A DNA stretch of 64,000 nucleotides from Symbiopectobacterium purcellii. GTDB lineage: Bacteria > Pseudomonadota > Gammaproteobacteria > Enterobacterales > Enterobacteriaceae. The stretch covers positions 1,922,001 through 1,986,000 of the forward strand of contig NZ_CP081864.1 of NCBI RefSeq assembly GCF_019797845.1, read 5' to 3'. The notes below the pieces were generated by a model. The model ran no database searches and was not told where the DNA came from. It worked only from the letters and a program-made list of their open reading frames with translations. Positions 1-10,055 of this stretch are shown piece by piece. Numbering within the stretch: position 1 is the first letter of the stretch; each line of letters opens with the position of its first letter. Position numbers and translations under genes: made by a program.

Positions 1-107
1 TGTTTGGCTTCAGAGGCGCGATAAACGTCACCGGAAAGCGAACTGGTGTTGGCGCAGCCCGCCAATGTCATACCGGCTAAAGTAATCACAAGTAAACGCT
101 TCATCAT
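1..107 (-). CDS. slyB: SlyB outer-membrane lipoprotein, N-terminal part (cut by window edge)
   Basis: Reading leftwards from the ATG at 105-107, the frame gives a short lipoprotein signal peptide ending in the lipobox LAGC, followed by ANTSSLSGDVYRASEAK, which matches the start of SlyB. An AGGAGT ribosome site lies just upstream. SlyB is a small outer-membrane lipoprotein of the PhoP-linked envelope-stress response in enterobacteria. Only 35 codons are inside the window. It is divergent from anmK, as in E. coli. A second in-frame ATG follows immediately, so the start is uncertain by one codon. Confidence 0.85.
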   Translation of the reverse strand, partial: MMKRLLVITLAGMTLAGCANTSSLSGDVYRASEAK

Positions 108-236
108 ATGTAAGACTCCTGTAATCGCAATGTGTCAGTTTTCTGTTACTGAAAGCCGACGTGGTAATGCTTATCAAACGGTTACTGCGAAACGTCGAAT
201 GGCCGTTGCGCACAACGCACCCTGATAGAATAGGGT

Positions 237-364
237 TATACCCGTCATACTTCGCATTGCAGGTACGTTGGCTGCGCTCGCTCACCCGAATCACTTACCT
301 GAGTAAGCTCATCGGGATTCACTCCCTTGCCGCCTTCCTGCAACGCGAATTATTTAGGGTATAT
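237..364. repeat. Palindromic intergenic repeat, about 128 bp
   Basis: The element begins TATACCCGTCATACTTCG and ends with ATTATTTAGGGTATA, so its ends are inverted copies. Inside, TTGCAGG near the left end mirrors CCTGCAA near the right end, and GAGTAAGCTC is self-complementary. The layout matches the roughly 130-bp palindromic repeat scattered between genes of Dickeya, Pectobacterium, Serratia and Yersinia, recognised from memory. It lies in the slyB-anmK divergent region, and transcripts through it would fold into a long hairpin. No second copy was seen in this window. Confidence 0.7.
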
Positions 365-625
365 ATTGATAATGAAAAATGGCTAAAGTTCCTTGCTGCC
401 ACAATTCTCTCTCATCCTATTGGCGCATATGTTCATTTTATAGCAAAAAACGGCCTTTTTTTCCTCAAAATAAACGCGCATTCAAAGTATAGGACGTCGA
501 ATCCGCCGTAGAATGAAGAATACCTGAGCCGTTTGCCCGCTCGCCATGTTATTTTGTAAACAAGTGCAGCTTGGTTTATGGGAATTTTGTGTGCGTGTAC
601 AGCGCGGGATGGGAAATACACCGTT

Positions 626-1738
626 ATGAAATCAGGCAGATACATCGGAGTGATGTCGGGCACCAGTCTGGACGGTGTCGATGTGGTCCTGGCAGCGATT
701 GATGAGCACACGGTCGCGCAGCAGGCGAGCTATTGTCATCCAATGCCACTGACATTGAAGCAAGCCATTCTGGACGTATGCCAGGGGCAGGCGGTAACGC
801 TGTCTACATTAGGTCAGTTGGATACACGCCTCGGCAAGCTGTTTGCTGAAGCGGTGCAAATGTTGTTGAAGCAGACCGAACTCGATGCCAGCGACATCAT
901 GGCGATCGGCTGTCATGGACAGACGGTGTGGCACGAACCGCTCGGTGACGCGCCTTGTACGCTGCAAATCGGTGATAATAACCAAATCGCAGCGTTGACG
1001 GGTATCACTACGGTGGGCGATTTTCGCCGACGTGACATTGCGCTTGGCGGGCAAGGTGCGCCGCTGGTGCCGGGGTTCCACTATGCGTTGCTGATGCATC
1101 CTGATGAACGTCGCGTCGTGCTCAATATCGGGGGGATTGCCAACATCTCTCTGCTGGCTCCTGACTGTCCGGTACGCGGCTATGATACCGGACCCGGCAA
1201 TATGTTGCTCGATGCCTGGATCTGGCGTCGTCAGGGGCAACCCTATGATAAAGACGCGCAGTGGGCGGCAACTGGGCGCGTGAATATCCCCTTGCTGCGC
1301 CGCATGCTGGCCGATCCCTATTTCGCTTTACCTGCACCTAAAAGCACCGGGCGTGAATACTTTAATCTGGGCTGGCTGGAAAAGCAGCTTGTGGGGTATG
1401 GCACCCTTGCTCCTCAGGATGTACAGGCTACGCTGGCGGAGCTAACCGCCGTCAGCATTGCCGATCAGGTGCTGTTGACGGGGGGCTGTGAACGTGTGCT
1501 GGTGTGCGGCGGTGGGGCGCGTAATCCCCTGCTGATGGCGCGTCTGTCCGCATTGATGCCCGGTATTGAGGTCAACACCACCGATGAGTGCGGCGTGAAC
1601 GGCGACGATATGGAAGCGCTGGCTTTTGCCTGGCTTGCAGCGCGCACCTTGTCGGGCCTGCCCGGTAACTTGCCGTCAGTGACCGGTGCCAGCAAAGCGA
1701 CGATATTGGGGGCCATTTTCCCCGTTCTGAACGACTAA
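626..1738 (+). CDS. anmK: Anhydro-N-acetylmuramic acid kinase
   Basis: AnmK phosphorylates and opens 1,6-anhydro-MurNAc to give MurNAc-6-phosphate in cytoplasmic peptidoglycan recycling. The protein opens with [19 protein letters not shown], the family's nucleotide-binding signature, and has [11 protein letters not shown] and [15 protein letters not shown], which carries the catalytic Asp. From the ATG at 626 it is 370 residues, against 369 in E. coli. An ATG at 578 would add 16 residues with no match to the family, so 626 is preferred. It starts the rightward run anmK-mliC-pdxH, in the same order as E. coli. Confidence 0.95.
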   Translation: MKSGRYIGVMSGTSLDGVDVVLAAIDEHTVAQQASYCHPMPLTLKQAILDVCQGQAVTLSTLGQLDTRLGKLFAEAVQMLLKQTELDASDIMAIGCHGQTVWHEPLGDAPCTLQIGDNNQIAALTGITTVGDFRRRDIALGGQGAPLVPGFHYALLMHPDERRVVLNIGGIANISLLAPDCPVRGYDTGPGNMLLDAWIWRRQGQPYDKDAQWAATGRVNIPLLRRMLADPYFALPAPKSTGREYFNLGWLEKQLVGYGTLAPQDVQATLAELTAVSIADQVLLTGGCERVLVCGGGARNPLLMARLSALMPGIEVNTTDECGVNGDDMEALAFAWLAARTLSGLPGNLPSVTGASKATILGAIFPVLND

Positions 1739-1860
1739 TCAGATTTTGCTTAGAAGTCGTTGTAGACCCCGTTGTTACACTGCTGTTATCTGTGACTCGA
1801 CTGGCTGCGTCGTGGTCACGTGGCGATAACCTTCAGACAGGTAACAACGGGAAAATAACA

Positions 1861-2193
1861 ATGACATTAATGCTATCGGGCCGTTCTGGCCTGCTGTTAG
1901 GGCTTATGGTGCTGTCCGGCTGTAGCGGTTTTAACCGGCAGGCACTGGTAACAACGTTGCATTATCAATGTGGCACCCTGCCGCTCACCGTGACGCTGAA
2001 ACAAGATATCCAGCCAGCGGAAGTGCATTTCTTGCTGGATGGCGAACGTTTGCAACTTCCGCAGGTGGTTTCTGCCTCAGGCACCAAATACAGCAATAAC
2101 CGGTATACCTTCTGGAGCAAGGGGGAGCGCGCCTTTATTGAGCGCAGCGGACACATCATCGCGGATGATTGCCTCCTAGAGAATGCACCTTGA
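1861..2193 (+). CDS. mliC: Membrane-bound lysozyme inhibitor MliC
   Basis: MliC is a lipoprotein that inhibits C-type lysozyme in the periplasm. The 110-residue product has a signal peptide with lipobox LSGC and then the MliC domain: a YQC segment, an ASGTKYSNNRYTFWSKG block and a late Cys (DDCLLEN). FWSKG is the conserved loop that enters the lysozyme active site. The start at 1861 follows an AACGGGAAAA stretch and gives a normal signal peptide. An in-frame start at 1792 would add 23 residues ahead of the signal and is rejected. It lies between anmK and pdxH as in E. coli. Confidence 0.9.
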   Translation: MTLMLSGRSGLLLGLMVLSGCSGFNRQALVTTLHYQCGTLPLTVTLKQDIQPAEVHFLLDGERLQLPQVVSASGTKYSNNRYTFWSKGERAFIERSGHIIADDCLLENAP

Positions 2194-2277
2194 CGCAACG
2201 TGTTACATTGAGATTTTCCCGCTGTGGGCGCAGAATGGAATGATGATTTTCGTCCCGATACACCACAGCAGGATGTT

Positions 2278-2961
2278 ATGACACAGGACAACACTTCACC
2301 TCCCTCCGCCGCATTTCCGACCGAAGATGAAATTGCGGACGTCAGACGCGAATATACCCGCGGCGGTTTACGCCGCAATGAATTGACCGCTAACCCCCTC
2401 GATCTGTTCGACAAGTGGCTCAAACAGGCGTGCGATGCGCGCCTGTCCGATCCCACTGCGATGTGTGTTGCCACCGTTGATGAGCAGGGCCAGCCCTACC
2501 AGCGCATCGTGTTGCTCAAACACGTCGATGAGCAAGGGATGGTGTTTTACACCAATCTGGGCAGTCGCAAGGCACAGCATTTGGCGCTGAATTCGCGTAT
2601 CAGCTTGCTGTTTCCCTGGCACAGCCTGGATCGTCAGGTGATTGTGACGGGGCATGCTGAACGCTTATCCACCATCGAGGTGCTGAAATATTTCCACAGC
2701 CGGCCAAAAGAGAGTCAGATAGGCGCTTGGGTTTCACAACAGTCGAGCCGCATATCGGCCCGTGGCGTGCTGGAAAGCAAGTTTTTAGAGCTGAAACAAA
2801 AATTCATGAAAGGCGAGGTGCCGTTACCGAGTTTTTGGGGCGGATACCGTGTGGTCATTGATACTGTCGAATTTTGGCAGGGCGGGGCGCATCGCCTGCA
2901 TGACCGCTTTATCTATCAGCGAGATGGTGATAACTGGCAAATTGATCGTCTGGCACCGTAA
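2278..2961 (+). CDS. pdxH: Pyridoxine/pyridoxamine 5'-phosphate oxidase
   Basis: PdxH uses FMN and oxygen to oxidise pyridoxine or pyridoxamine phosphate to pyridoxal phosphate. It is 227 residues from the ATG at 2278, and an AGGA lies 6 bases upstream. Recognisable blocks are [66 protein letters not shown], and the C-terminal [10 protein letters not shown] with IDRLAP, which holds the PLP-binding Arg and His. The N-terminus is about 9 residues longer than E. coli PdxH. Together with pdxY downstream it places two B6-salvage enzymes around tyrS. Confidence 0.95.
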   Translation: MTQDNTSPPSAAFPTEDEIADVRREYTRGGLRRNELTANPLDLFDKWLKQACDARLSDPTAMCVATVDEQGQPYQRIVLLKHVDEQGMVFYTNLGSRKAQHLALNSRISLLFPWHSLDRQVIVTGHAERLSTIEVLKYFHSRPKESQIGAWVSQQSSRISARGVLESKFLELKQKFMKGEVPLPSFWGGYRVVIDTVEFWQGGAHRLHDRFIYQRDGDNWQIDRLAP

Positions 2962-2998
2962 GTGCTGTGAATTGTAGCAAATATCCCCTTTAAATACT

Positions 2999-3026
2999 GG
3001 CGCTCCCCTCGGGGGCGCTTTATTCT
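2999..3026 (+). terminator. Terminator after pdxH
   Basis: GCGCTCCCC and GGGGGCGC form a GC-rich stem with a very short loop, followed by TTTATT. It sits about 40 bases after the pdxH stop and before tyrS, so it probably ends the anmK-mliC-pdxH transcript. Confidence 0.7.
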
Positions 3027-3097
3027 ATGACGTTACGTTATTTCCCTTGGAATACAGTTTTTCAAACATCGTTTCTTTTACGAAAATGGAGCTATTG

Positions 3098-4375
3098 ATG
3101 GCGAGTGGTAACCTGATTCAACAATTGCAAGAGCGGGGCCTGGTTGCTCAGGTAACGGACGAAAACGCGTTAGCAGAGCAGCTGGCGCAAGGGCCAATTG
3201 CACTGTATTGCGGTTTCGATCCGACCGCTGACAGCTTGCACTTGGGGCATCTGGTGCCGCTGTTGTGCCTGCGCCGCTTCCAACTTGCAGGGCATAAACC
3301 TGTGGCATTGGTCGGTGGGGCTACCGGCCTTATCGGCGATCCGAGTTTTAAAGCCACAGAGCGTAAACTCAATACCAGCGAAACTGTGGGCGAGTGGGTG
3401 GAAAAGATCCGCAATCAGGTGTCGCCGTTCCTGGATTTTGACTGCGGGGAAAATAGCGCCGTCATGGCGAACAACTATGACTGGTTTGGCGGCATGAACG
3501 TGCTGACTTTCCTGCGCGATATCGGTAAGCACTTCTCCGTTAACCAAATGATTAACCGCGAAGCGGTGAAACAGCGTCTGAACCGTGATGATGTCGGTAT
3601 CTCTTTTACCGAGTTTTCGTACAACCTGTTGCAAGGGTATGATTTCGCGGCGTTGAACGAGAAATATGGCGTTGCGTTACAGATCGGCGGCTCAGACCAA
3701 TGGGGCAATATTACCTCCGGAATCGATCTGACCCGTCGCTTGCACCAGAATACGGTGTTTGGCCTGACCGTTCCGTTGATCACCAAATCAGATGGCACCA
3801 AATTTGGTAAAACGGAAGGCGGCGCGGTCTGGTTGGATGCCAAGAAAACCAGCCCGTACAAATTCTACCAATTCTGGATCAATACCGCCGATGCGGATGT
3901 CTATCGTTTCCTGAAGCTCTTTACCTTCCTCAGCATTGAAGAGATTATGGCGCTGGAAGAAGAGGACAAAAACAGTGGCAAGGCGCCGCGCGCCCAGTAT
4001 GTGCTGGCAGAAGACGTCACGCGGATGGTGCACGGTGAAGAGGGTCTGCAAGCGGCGCAGCGCATTACGCAGAGCCTGTTCTCAGGTGCACTGAATGCGC
4101 TGACAGAAAATGACTTTGCCCAGTTGGCGCAAGACGGCATGCCGGTTATTGAACTGGCGCGCGACGCTGACTTGCAGCAGGCATTGGTCACGGCTGAACT
4201 GGTCCCTTCGCGTGGTCAGGCGCGTACCATGATCGCCTCAAATGCGGTGACCATTAACGGTGAAAAACAGGCTAACCCGGAATATGTTTTCGCGGATAGC
4301 GATCGTCTGTTTGACCGTTATACGCTGCTACGCCGTGGTAAAAAGCACTACTGCCTGATTTGTTGGACGGCATAA
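3098..4375 (+). CDS. tyrS: Tyrosyl-tRNA synthetase
   Basis: TyrS charges tRNA-Tyr with tyrosine. The protein has the class I HIGH signature as HLGHL, the tyrosine-pocket segment [17 protein letters not shown], and KFGKT as the KMSKS equivalent. A C-terminal S4 RNA-binding domain follows ([19 protein letters not shown]). From the ATG at 3098, preceded by GGAG, it has 425 residues, against 424 in E. coli. The in-frame ATG at 3047 would add 17 non-conserved residues. It has its own leader after the pdxH terminator and is followed by a hairpin before pdxY. Confidence 0.97.
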   Translation: MASGNLIQQLQERGLVAQVTDENALAEQLAQGPIALYCGFDPTADSLHLGHLVPLLCLRRFQLAGHKPVALVGGATGLIGDPSFKATERKLNTSETVGEWVEKIRNQVSPFLDFDCGENSAVMANNYDWFGGMNVLTFLRDIGKHFSVNQMINREAVKQRLNRDDVGISFTEFSYNLLQGYDFAALNEKYGVALQIGGSDQWGNITSGIDLTRRLHQNTVFGLTVPLITKSDGTKFGKTEGGAVWLDAKKTSPYKFYQFWINTADADVYRFLKLFTFLSIEEIMALEEEDKNSGKAPRAQYVLAEDVTRMVHGEEGLQAAQRITQSLFSGALNALTENDFAQLAQDGMPVIELARDADLQQALVTAELVPSRGQARTMIASNAVTINGEKQANPEYVFADSDRLFDRYTLLRRGKKHYCLICWTA

Positions 4376-4390
4376 GAAAACAGCATGCAC

Positions 4391-4416
4391 AAGGGAGCGA
4401 AGGCTCCCTTTATTCT
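4391..4416 (+). terminator. Terminator between tyrS and pdxY
   Basis: AAGGGAGC and GCTCCCTT form a perfect 8-bp stem with a 4-base GAAG loop and are followed by TATTCTT. It is 15 bases after the tyrS stop. Confidence 0.7.
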
Positions 4417-4463
4417 TGGTAATACTCCGAAGTCAGTGATAAGCAAGGTCAGGTTGTTGATAA

Positions 4464-5324
4464 ATGAAAAACATTCTTTCTATTCAGTCCCATGTGGTTT
4501 TTGGACATGCAGGGAACAGTGCCGCCGAATTTCCGATGCGGCGTATGGGCGCAAACGTTTGGCCGCTTAATACAGTGCAATTCTCCAATCATACGCAGTA
4601 TGGTCAGTGGACCGGCAGTGTGATGGACGCTAGCCATTTGACCGACATTGTGCAGGGCATTGCCAATATTGACAGACTGGCGCGCTGTGATGCGGTGCTG
4701 AGTGGCTATATCGGTTCCCCCGAGCAGGGTGCCAGCATTCTGGATATCGTCCGTCAGGTCAAGGCAGTGAATCCGCAGGCGATCTATTTTTGCGATCCGG
4801 TGATGGGCACGCCCGAGAAAGGTTGTTTTGTTGCACCCGGTGTTTCGGGCTTCCATTGTAACCAGTCGCTGCTGGCAGCCGATGTGATTGCGCCGAACCT
4901 GCCGGAACTGGAGTTGCTGGCAGGTGTGACGGTGCACAATGTGGATGAGGCCGTTACCGCAGCGCGTCAGCTCTGTGAACGCGGACCGAAAATCGTGTTA
5001 GTTAAACACCTCAGCCGCGCAGCGCGCCGTGCTGACAGTTTTGAAATGTTGCTGGTTACGCCTACTGACGCCTGGCATATTCGCCGTCCTCTGGTGGAAT
5101 TCGAACGTCAGCCTGTTGGTGTCGGGGATTTGACCAGCGGCCTGTTACTGGTGAACCTGCTCAAAGGCGTGGCGTTAGATAAGGCGCTGGAACATACCAC
5201 GGCAGCGGTATATGAAGTGATGCTGGCAACCAAAGAGATGGACGAGTACGAACTGCAATTGGTGGCGGCACAAGATGGCATTGCCAATCCGCGTCATCAT
5301 TTTCAGGCGGAACGCCTCGGTTAA
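4464..5324 (+). CDS. pdxY: Pyridoxal kinase PdxY
   Basis: PdxY phosphorylates pyridoxal with ATP in the B6 salvage pathway. The 286-residue protein begins [18 protein letters not shown], the substrate-side motif of this ribokinase-fold family. It contains [15 protein letters not shown], the [10 protein letters not shown] anion-hole segment, and [11 protein letters not shown], which holds the catalytic Asp. Length and order match E. coli PdxY (287 residues, next to tyrS and gstA). It probably has its own promoter as well as read-through from tyrS. Confidence 0.96.
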   Translation: MKNILSIQSHVVFGHAGNSAAEFPMRRMGANVWPLNTVQFSNHTQYGQWTGSVMDASHLTDIVQGIANIDRLARCDAVLSGYIGSPEQGASILDIVRQVKAVNPQAIYFCDPVMGTPEKGCFVAPGVSGFHCNQSLLAADVIAPNLPELELLAGVTVHNVDEAVTAARQLCERGPKIVLVKHLSRAARRADSFEMLLVTPTDAWHIRRPLVEFERQPVGVGDLTSGLLLVNLLKGVALDKALEHTTAAVYEVMLATKEMDEYELQLVAAQDGIANPRHHFQAERLG

Positions 5325-5335
5325 TGGCGCGTTAG

Positions 5336-5355
5336 GCGGCACCCTTGGGTGCCGC
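5336..5355. terminator. Terminator shared by convergent pdxY and gstA
   Basis: GCGGCACCC and GGGTGCCGC form a perfect 9-bp stem with a TT loop between the two convergent stops. There is no long T run, so strength is uncertain. Confidence 0.6.
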
Positions 5356-5363
5356 ACTCTCTC

Positions 5364-5972
5364 TTACCCTTTCAATCGTTCAACCTTCAATGCCGTCAAT
5401 ACCGCTGGGCGTTCTGCAATATGATCGAGATAAGCAGCCAGGGCCGGATAGCGGAACATATCGAGTTTTAACGACTGCGCCCACCGCATCATGGTAAACA
5501 GATAGGCATCCGCGACGGAAAAACGATTTCCCACCAGATAGTTTTGTTCACTGAGCACAATATTGATATAGCGGAAACGAACCTGAAGGTATTCCTGTAG
5601 CAGTTCCTTATAGGTTTCCGGTGTACCTGGGCGAAAAATGGGGGTAAACGTTTTGTGCAGTTCGGCGGAAATATAGTTAAGCCACTCAACACAGTGATAA
5701 CGCGCCATGGTGCCTATCGGTGCAATCAGGTTGGATTCGGGCACTTTATCCGCAATGTATTGCGCGATGGCGACGCCTTCCGTGAGCACCGTACCATCGT
5801 CCAGTTGAAGTACCGGCACCATCCCCTTCGGGTTGATAGCCGTAAAATCCTTACCGCCAGCCGTTTTTTTCTTTTTAATATCGACGCTTTCTAACGTGAA
5901 ACCTTGACCGGCCTCGCGTAAAACAATGTGGGGAAAAAGAGAACAACTTCCTGCTGTATAATACAACTTCAT
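5364..5972 (-). CDS. gstA: Glutathione S-transferase, beta class
   Basis: This is a 202-residue cytoplasmic GST. It opens MKLYYTAGSCSLFPHI, with Cys10 as the active-site residue of bacterial beta-class GSTs. The thioredoxin-fold half has NPKGMVPVLQLDDG and the glutathione-binding TEGVAIAQYIAD, and an all-helical C-terminal half ends at VERLKG. Length and sequence agree with E. coli GstA (201 residues). It is convergent with pdxY as in E. coli. The left-hand synteny ends here: in E. coli acnA is preceded by cysB, whereas here it follows gstA. Confidence 0.93.
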   Translation of the reverse strand: MKLYYTAGSCSLFPHIVLREAGQGFTLESVDIKKKKTAGGKDFTAINPKGMVPVLQLDDGTVLTEGVAIAQYIADKVPESNLIAPIGTMARYHCVEWLNYISAELHKTFTPIFRPGTPETYKELLQEYLQVRFRYINIVLSEQNYLVGNRFSVADAYLFTMMRWAQSLKLDMFRYPALAAYLDHIAERPAVLTALKVERLKG

Positions 5973-6387
5973 GAACAGCTCCTTCTTATCATTAGATTAG
6001 GACATGGAGAGCGGAAGACCCTTTCCACAAAAAAATGCGCCAGACCGTGGTGTGTTTCAAACGCCCCAACCACCCTCTATCGTGCCCGAAATCCATTCAA
6101 CAAGGTGTGCGATCACTCGCAATTAGATTGTGATATAAAAAATTCATATTACTGACAATAACTAAGCGATGTCTTTACGCTTTTGTACTCGCTTTCCCCT
6201 GAATTTTTCAAAAAAGCCGATTTGTAACGATGATTGCAGTGATAGCTGAATAACCTCCTTGTTACTAAAACGTTATTTTTTGTTTGTGTTATCTTTAAAC
6301 AAGACCGCATGAAGCAGCGGGGTATCTCTCTCCTGTGACATGACGGCGCAATAATACAGATAACCTGTCAAGCCATTGGGAGGCAGC
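5973..6387. other. 415-bp gap between divergent gstA and acnA, promoters only
   Basis: No open frame looks like a gene. The stretch is AT-rich from about 6120 to 6300 and should carry the divergent promoters for gstA and acnA. TTATCTTTAAAC around 6287-6299 could be part of an acnA promoter, but no confident -35 was assigned. In E. coli cysB and small genes precede acnA; no remnant of them was recognised. Confidence 0.5.
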
Positions 6388-9060
6388 ATGTCACAGGCGC
6401 TACACAATGCTTATCTGGATAGGCTCAGTGTCCGGCAACAGACTTATCACTACTACAGCCTGTCACAGGCTGAGAAATCGTTAGGCTCATTAACAAAATT
6501 ACCGAAGTCTCTGGCCGTGCTGCTGGAGAATTTGTTGCGTCATCTCGATGGTGAAACGGTGCAACAGGCCGATCTCGACGCCGTATCCGCGTGGTTGGAA
6601 CACGGCCATTCTGATCGTGAAATCGCCTATCGCCCAGCACGCGTGTTGATGCAAGATTTTACCGGCGTACCTGCCGTGGTGGACCTGGCGGCAATGCGCA
6701 ATGCGGTGCACCGTCTGGGGGGGGAGGTCAGCAGGGTGAATCCGCTCTCCCCGGTCGATCTTGTGATAGACCACTCGGTGACGGTTGACCATTTTGGTAA
6801 TCCACAGGCGCTGCTAGAAAACACGCGCCTGGAGATGACGCGTAACCATGAGCGTTACCAGTTTTTACGCTGGGGACAAAAGGCGTTTCGCCATTTCCGC
6901 GTCGTGCCGCCGGGCACCGGCATTTGCCATCAGGTCAATCTGGAGTATTTGGCTAACGCCGTGTGGTGTGAAACCGTCGAGGATAAAACTATCGCCTATC
7001 CCGACACGCTGGTCGGCACCGATTCACACACCACCATGATCAATGGGTTAGGTGTGCTGGGGTGGGGCGTGGGTGGTATTGAGGCCGAGGCCGCCATGTT
7101 AGGACAGCCGGTTTCGATGCTGCTGCCGGATGTGGTGGGTTTCAAACTCAGCGGAAAGCTGGGGGAGGGGATCACGGCAACCGACCTGGTGCTCACCGTG
7201 ACGCAAATGCTGCGTAAGCACGGCGTTGTCGGGAAATTTGTTGAGTTTTACGGTGACGGGCTGGACAACCTGGCGCTGGCAGACCGGGCAACCATTGCCA
7301 ATATGGCACCCGAATATGGCGCCACTTGCGGCTTTTTTCCTATCGACGATGTCACCCTGGCATATTTGCGTTTAACCAACCGTAGCGACGAACAGATTGC
7401 GCTGGTAGAAGCTTACAGCAAAGCACAAGGACTATGGCGGCATCCGGGGGATGAACCCCGTTTTACCAGTCAGCTGGCGTTGGATATGGGGACGGTGGAA
7501 ACCAGTTTGGCAGGGCCAAAACGCCCACAGGATCGCGTGGCGTTGGCACAGGTGCCGGCTGCGTTTACCGCCAGCCGTGAACTGGATGTCAGCAGTGGCA
7601 GTGCGGCGGTCGACGCGGTTGATGTCACATGGGCGGATGAAAGCTTCTCGTTACGGCAGGGGGCCGTCGTCATTGCGGCGATCACCTCATGCACCAATAC
7701 CTCCAATCCCAGCGTGTTAATGGCGGCGGGACTATTGGCAAAGCATGCGGTAGAGCGCGGTCTGCGGCGTAAACCGTGGGTGAAGACCTCGCTGGCACCC
7801 GGTTCCAAAGTGGTTCCGGATTACTTCGCTAAAGCGGGATTAATGCCTTACCTCGATGCGCTGGGTTTTCAACTGGTAGGGTATGGCTGTACCACCTGTA
7901 TTGGTAACTCAGGGCCATTGCCGGAGCCCATCGAACACGCGATTAAAACCGCCGACTTAACGGTGGGGGCCGTTCTCTCGGGCAACCGCAACTTTGAGGG
8001 ACGCATCCATCCACTGGTGAAAACTAACTGGCTGGCCTCGCCGCCGTTGGTGGTAGCCTATGCATTGGCAGGCAATATGACGCTGGATTTGACCCTTGAT
8101 CCGCTAGGGGTCGGACACAACGGTGAACCGGTATTTTTGAAAGATATCTGGCCCTCAGCGAAGGAAGTTTCCGACGCGGTGCAACATGTCAGCGTTGACC
8201 TGTTTCACAAAGAGTACGCTGCGGTTTTTGACGGTACGCCTGAGTGGCAGGCGATAGCCGTAGGGGATAATCCGACTTACGAATGGCCGCAGGATTCTAC
8301 CTATATTCGCGAAACCCCGTTTTTCACCACCATGGGCAAAGATCCCGATCCGATACAGGATATCCACGAGGCGCGAATTCTTGCTCTGCTGGGGGATTCG
8401 GTTACCACCGACCATATCTCTCCTGCGGGCAGCATCAAAAAAGAGAGCCCCGCGGGCCGTTACTTGCTCGAACGCGGGGTCAGCGTGGAGGATTTTAACT
8501 CCTACGGTTCACGTAGGGGTAACCATGAGGTGATGATGCGCGGTACGTTCGCCAATGTACGCATCCGCAATGAGATGGCGCCGGGCACGGAAGGGGGGTA
8601 CACGCGGCATATCCCTTCACAAAACGTCATGGCCATTTACGATGCGGCAATGCGCTACCAGGATGAACAGGTACCGTTGGCGTTGATTGCCGGAAAGGAG
8701 TACGGCTCGGGTTCCAGCCGCGACTGGGCGGCAAAAGGGCCGCGGTTGCTCGGGGTCATGGTGGTAATTGCAGAGTCGTTTGAGCGTATTCACCGCTCCA
8801 ATTTGATTGGCATGGGGATTTTGCCGTTGGAGTTTGCTCCGGGTGTAACGCGTAAAACCTTAGGGCTGACGGGGGAAGAATGCATCTCGGTAGCAGGCCT
8901 GCAAGCGTTGACACCGGGTGCGACGGTGGATGTCACCCTCACAGACCGTCAGGGACGGGCGCAGATTATTCAAACGCGATGCCGTATCGATACCCGTAAT
9001 GAGCTGACCTATTATCAGCACGGCGGGATTTTGCACTACGTCATTCGCAAGATGCTGTGA
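6388..9060 (+). CDS. acnA: Aconitate hydratase A
   Basis: AcnA interconverts citrate and isocitrate through a [4Fe-4S] cluster and is the stress- and stationary-phase aconitase of enterobacteria. The 890-residue protein has SCTNTSNP and YGCTTCIGNSGP, which supply the three cluster cysteines. It also has TLVGTDSHTTMINGLG, SGNRNFEGR, GDSVTTDHISPAG and the swivel-domain GKEYGSGSSRDWAAKGP. The start at 6388 has GGGAGG 5 bases upstream; an ATG 12 bases earlier lacks a ribosome site. Length matches E. coli AcnA (891). It is convergent with ribA as in E. coli. Confidence 0.97.
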   Translation: MSQALHNAYLDRLSVRQQTYHYYSLSQAEKSLGSLTKLPKSLAVLLENLLRHLDGETVQQADLDAVSAWLEHGHSDREIAYRPARVLMQDFTGVPAVVDLAAMRNAVHRLGGEVSRVNPLSPVDLVIDHSVTVDHFGNPQALLENTRLEMTRNHERYQFLRWGQKAFRHFRVVPPGTGICHQVNLEYLANAVWCETVEDKTIAYPDTLVGTDSHTTMINGLGVLGWGVGGIEAEAAMLGQPVSMLLPDVVGFKLSGKLGEGITATDLVLTVTQMLRKHGVVGKFVEFYGDGLDNLALADRATIANMAPEYGATCGFFPIDDVTLAYLRLTNRSDEQIALVEAYSKAQGLWRHPGDEPRFTSQLALDMGTVETSLAGPKRPQDRVALAQVPAAFTASRELDVSSGSAAVDAVDVTWADESFSLRQGAVVIAAITSCTNTSNPSVLMAAGLLAKHAVERGLRRKPWVKTSLAPGSKVVPDYFAKAGLMPYLDALGFQLVGYGCTTCIGNSGPLPEPIEHAIKTADLTVGAVLSGNRNFEGRIHPLVKTNWLASPPLVVAYALAGNMTLDLTLDPLGVGHNGEPVFLKDIWPSAKEVSDAVQHVSVDLFHKEYAAVFDGTPEWQAIAVGDNPTYEWPQDSTYIRETPFFTTMGKDPDPIQDIHEARILALLGDSVTTDHISPAGSIKKESPAGRYLLERGVSVEDFNSYGSRRGNHEVMMRGTFANVRIRNEMAPGTEGGYTRHIPSQNVMAIYDAAMRYQDEQVPLALIAGKEYGSGSSRDWAAKGPRLLGVMVVIAESFERIHRSNLIGMGILPLEFAPGVTRKTLGLTGEECISVAGLQALTPGATVDVTLTDRQGRAQIIQTRCRIDTRNELTYYQHGGILHYVIRKML

Positions 9061-9072
9061 TGGGCAGTGAGC

Positions 9073-9100
9073 AAAAATATCGGGGCCCGAAGGCCCCGAT
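9073..9100 (-). terminator. ribA terminator
   Basis: On the minus strand, ATCGGGGCC-TTCG-GGCCCCGAT forms a perfect 9-bp stem with a stable TTCG loop, followed by ATTTTT. It lies 48 bases past the ribA stop and probably ends the ribA transcript. It may also stop acnA transcripts from the other side. Confidence 0.8.
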
Positions 9101-9148
9101 AACAACGTCAGCGTGTTGCTGATAGCGGTAAATCGTTATAGACACAGA

Positions 9149-9748
9149 TTAACGTGGAGGGAGATCCAACATATGGCCCATTTTGGCCGCTTTCGTTGCC
9201 AGATAGCGCTCATTTTTAGGGTTACGTCCCACGACTAACGGCACACGTTCAACAATGTTGATGCCTGCGTCATTGAGGATTTTTACTTTTTGCGGATTGT
9301 TGGTTAGCAAGCGGACTTCATTCACGCCCAATAGCTTGAACATATCCGCACACAGCGTGAAATCGCGCTCATCAGCCGCAAACCCGAGTTGATGATTCGC
9401 TTCGACGGTATCCGCCCCCAGGTCTTGTAACGCATAGGCACGAATCTTGTTCAACAAGCCGATGTTACGCCCTTCTTGTCGGTGATAGAGCAGCACACCA
9501 CGCCCCTCTTCAGCAATATGGCCCAATGCGGCTTCCAGTTGGAATCCGCAATCGCAGCGCAGGCTGAACAATGCATCACCGGTTAAACATTCTGAATGGA
9601 CACGAGCTAAAACAGGCGCTGGACCGGAGATATCACCGAAAACCAGTGCGAGGTGATCGTGTCCTGTGGCTAACTCTTCGAATCCTACCATGAGGAAATC
9701 GCCCCAGGGGGTGGGTAATTTTGCTTCGGCCACCCGTTTAAGCTGCAT
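9149..9748 (-). CDS. ribA: GTP cyclohydrolase II
   Basis: RibA opens GTP to the pyrimidine precursor that starts riboflavin synthesis. The 199-residue protein begins [18 protein letters not shown] and has the zinc-binding cysteines in [37 protein letters not shown] and [13 protein letters not shown] carry catalytic and GTP-contacting residues. The start at 9748 follows GGAGATGTAAA; a frame six codons longer exists but has no family match. It is 3 residues longer than E. coli RibA at the C-terminus. It is divergent from pgpB across about 300 bp. Confidence 0.96.
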   Translation of the reverse strand: MQLKRVAEAKLPTPWGDFLMVGFEELATGHDHLALVFGDISGPAPVLARVHSECLTGDALFSLRCDCGFQLEAALGHIAEEGRGVLLYHRQEGRNIGLLNKIRAYALQDLGADTVEANHQLGFAADERDFTLCADMFKLLGVNEVRLLTNNPQKVKILNDAGINIVERVPLVVGRNPKNERYLATKAAKMGHMLDLPPR

Positions 9749-10055
9749 TTTACATCTCCAACACAAAAAGATTGCGCATATCCTACTGCCGGATAACGCA
9801 ATTAACCAGTAAAAACGCCATTGAGGAGTAAAACCAAGCTAAACCGTGCAGGTGCTCAGCTGTGTTCATCCGGATTGTGCCTCAGCACGATGTTTGTACA
9901 GCAGCACAGGTACTGACATAACGATTGAGTAGTTTACGTTCCATTTACGAAGGCGGGGCGATTTCGTGATAAATTTATGAAAAAAATGCGATTTACGCCC
10001 ACGCTTCAACCGTGTGTTTCTGCGTTTGTGGGCGAAGGATGAAACAGGGGAAGCT

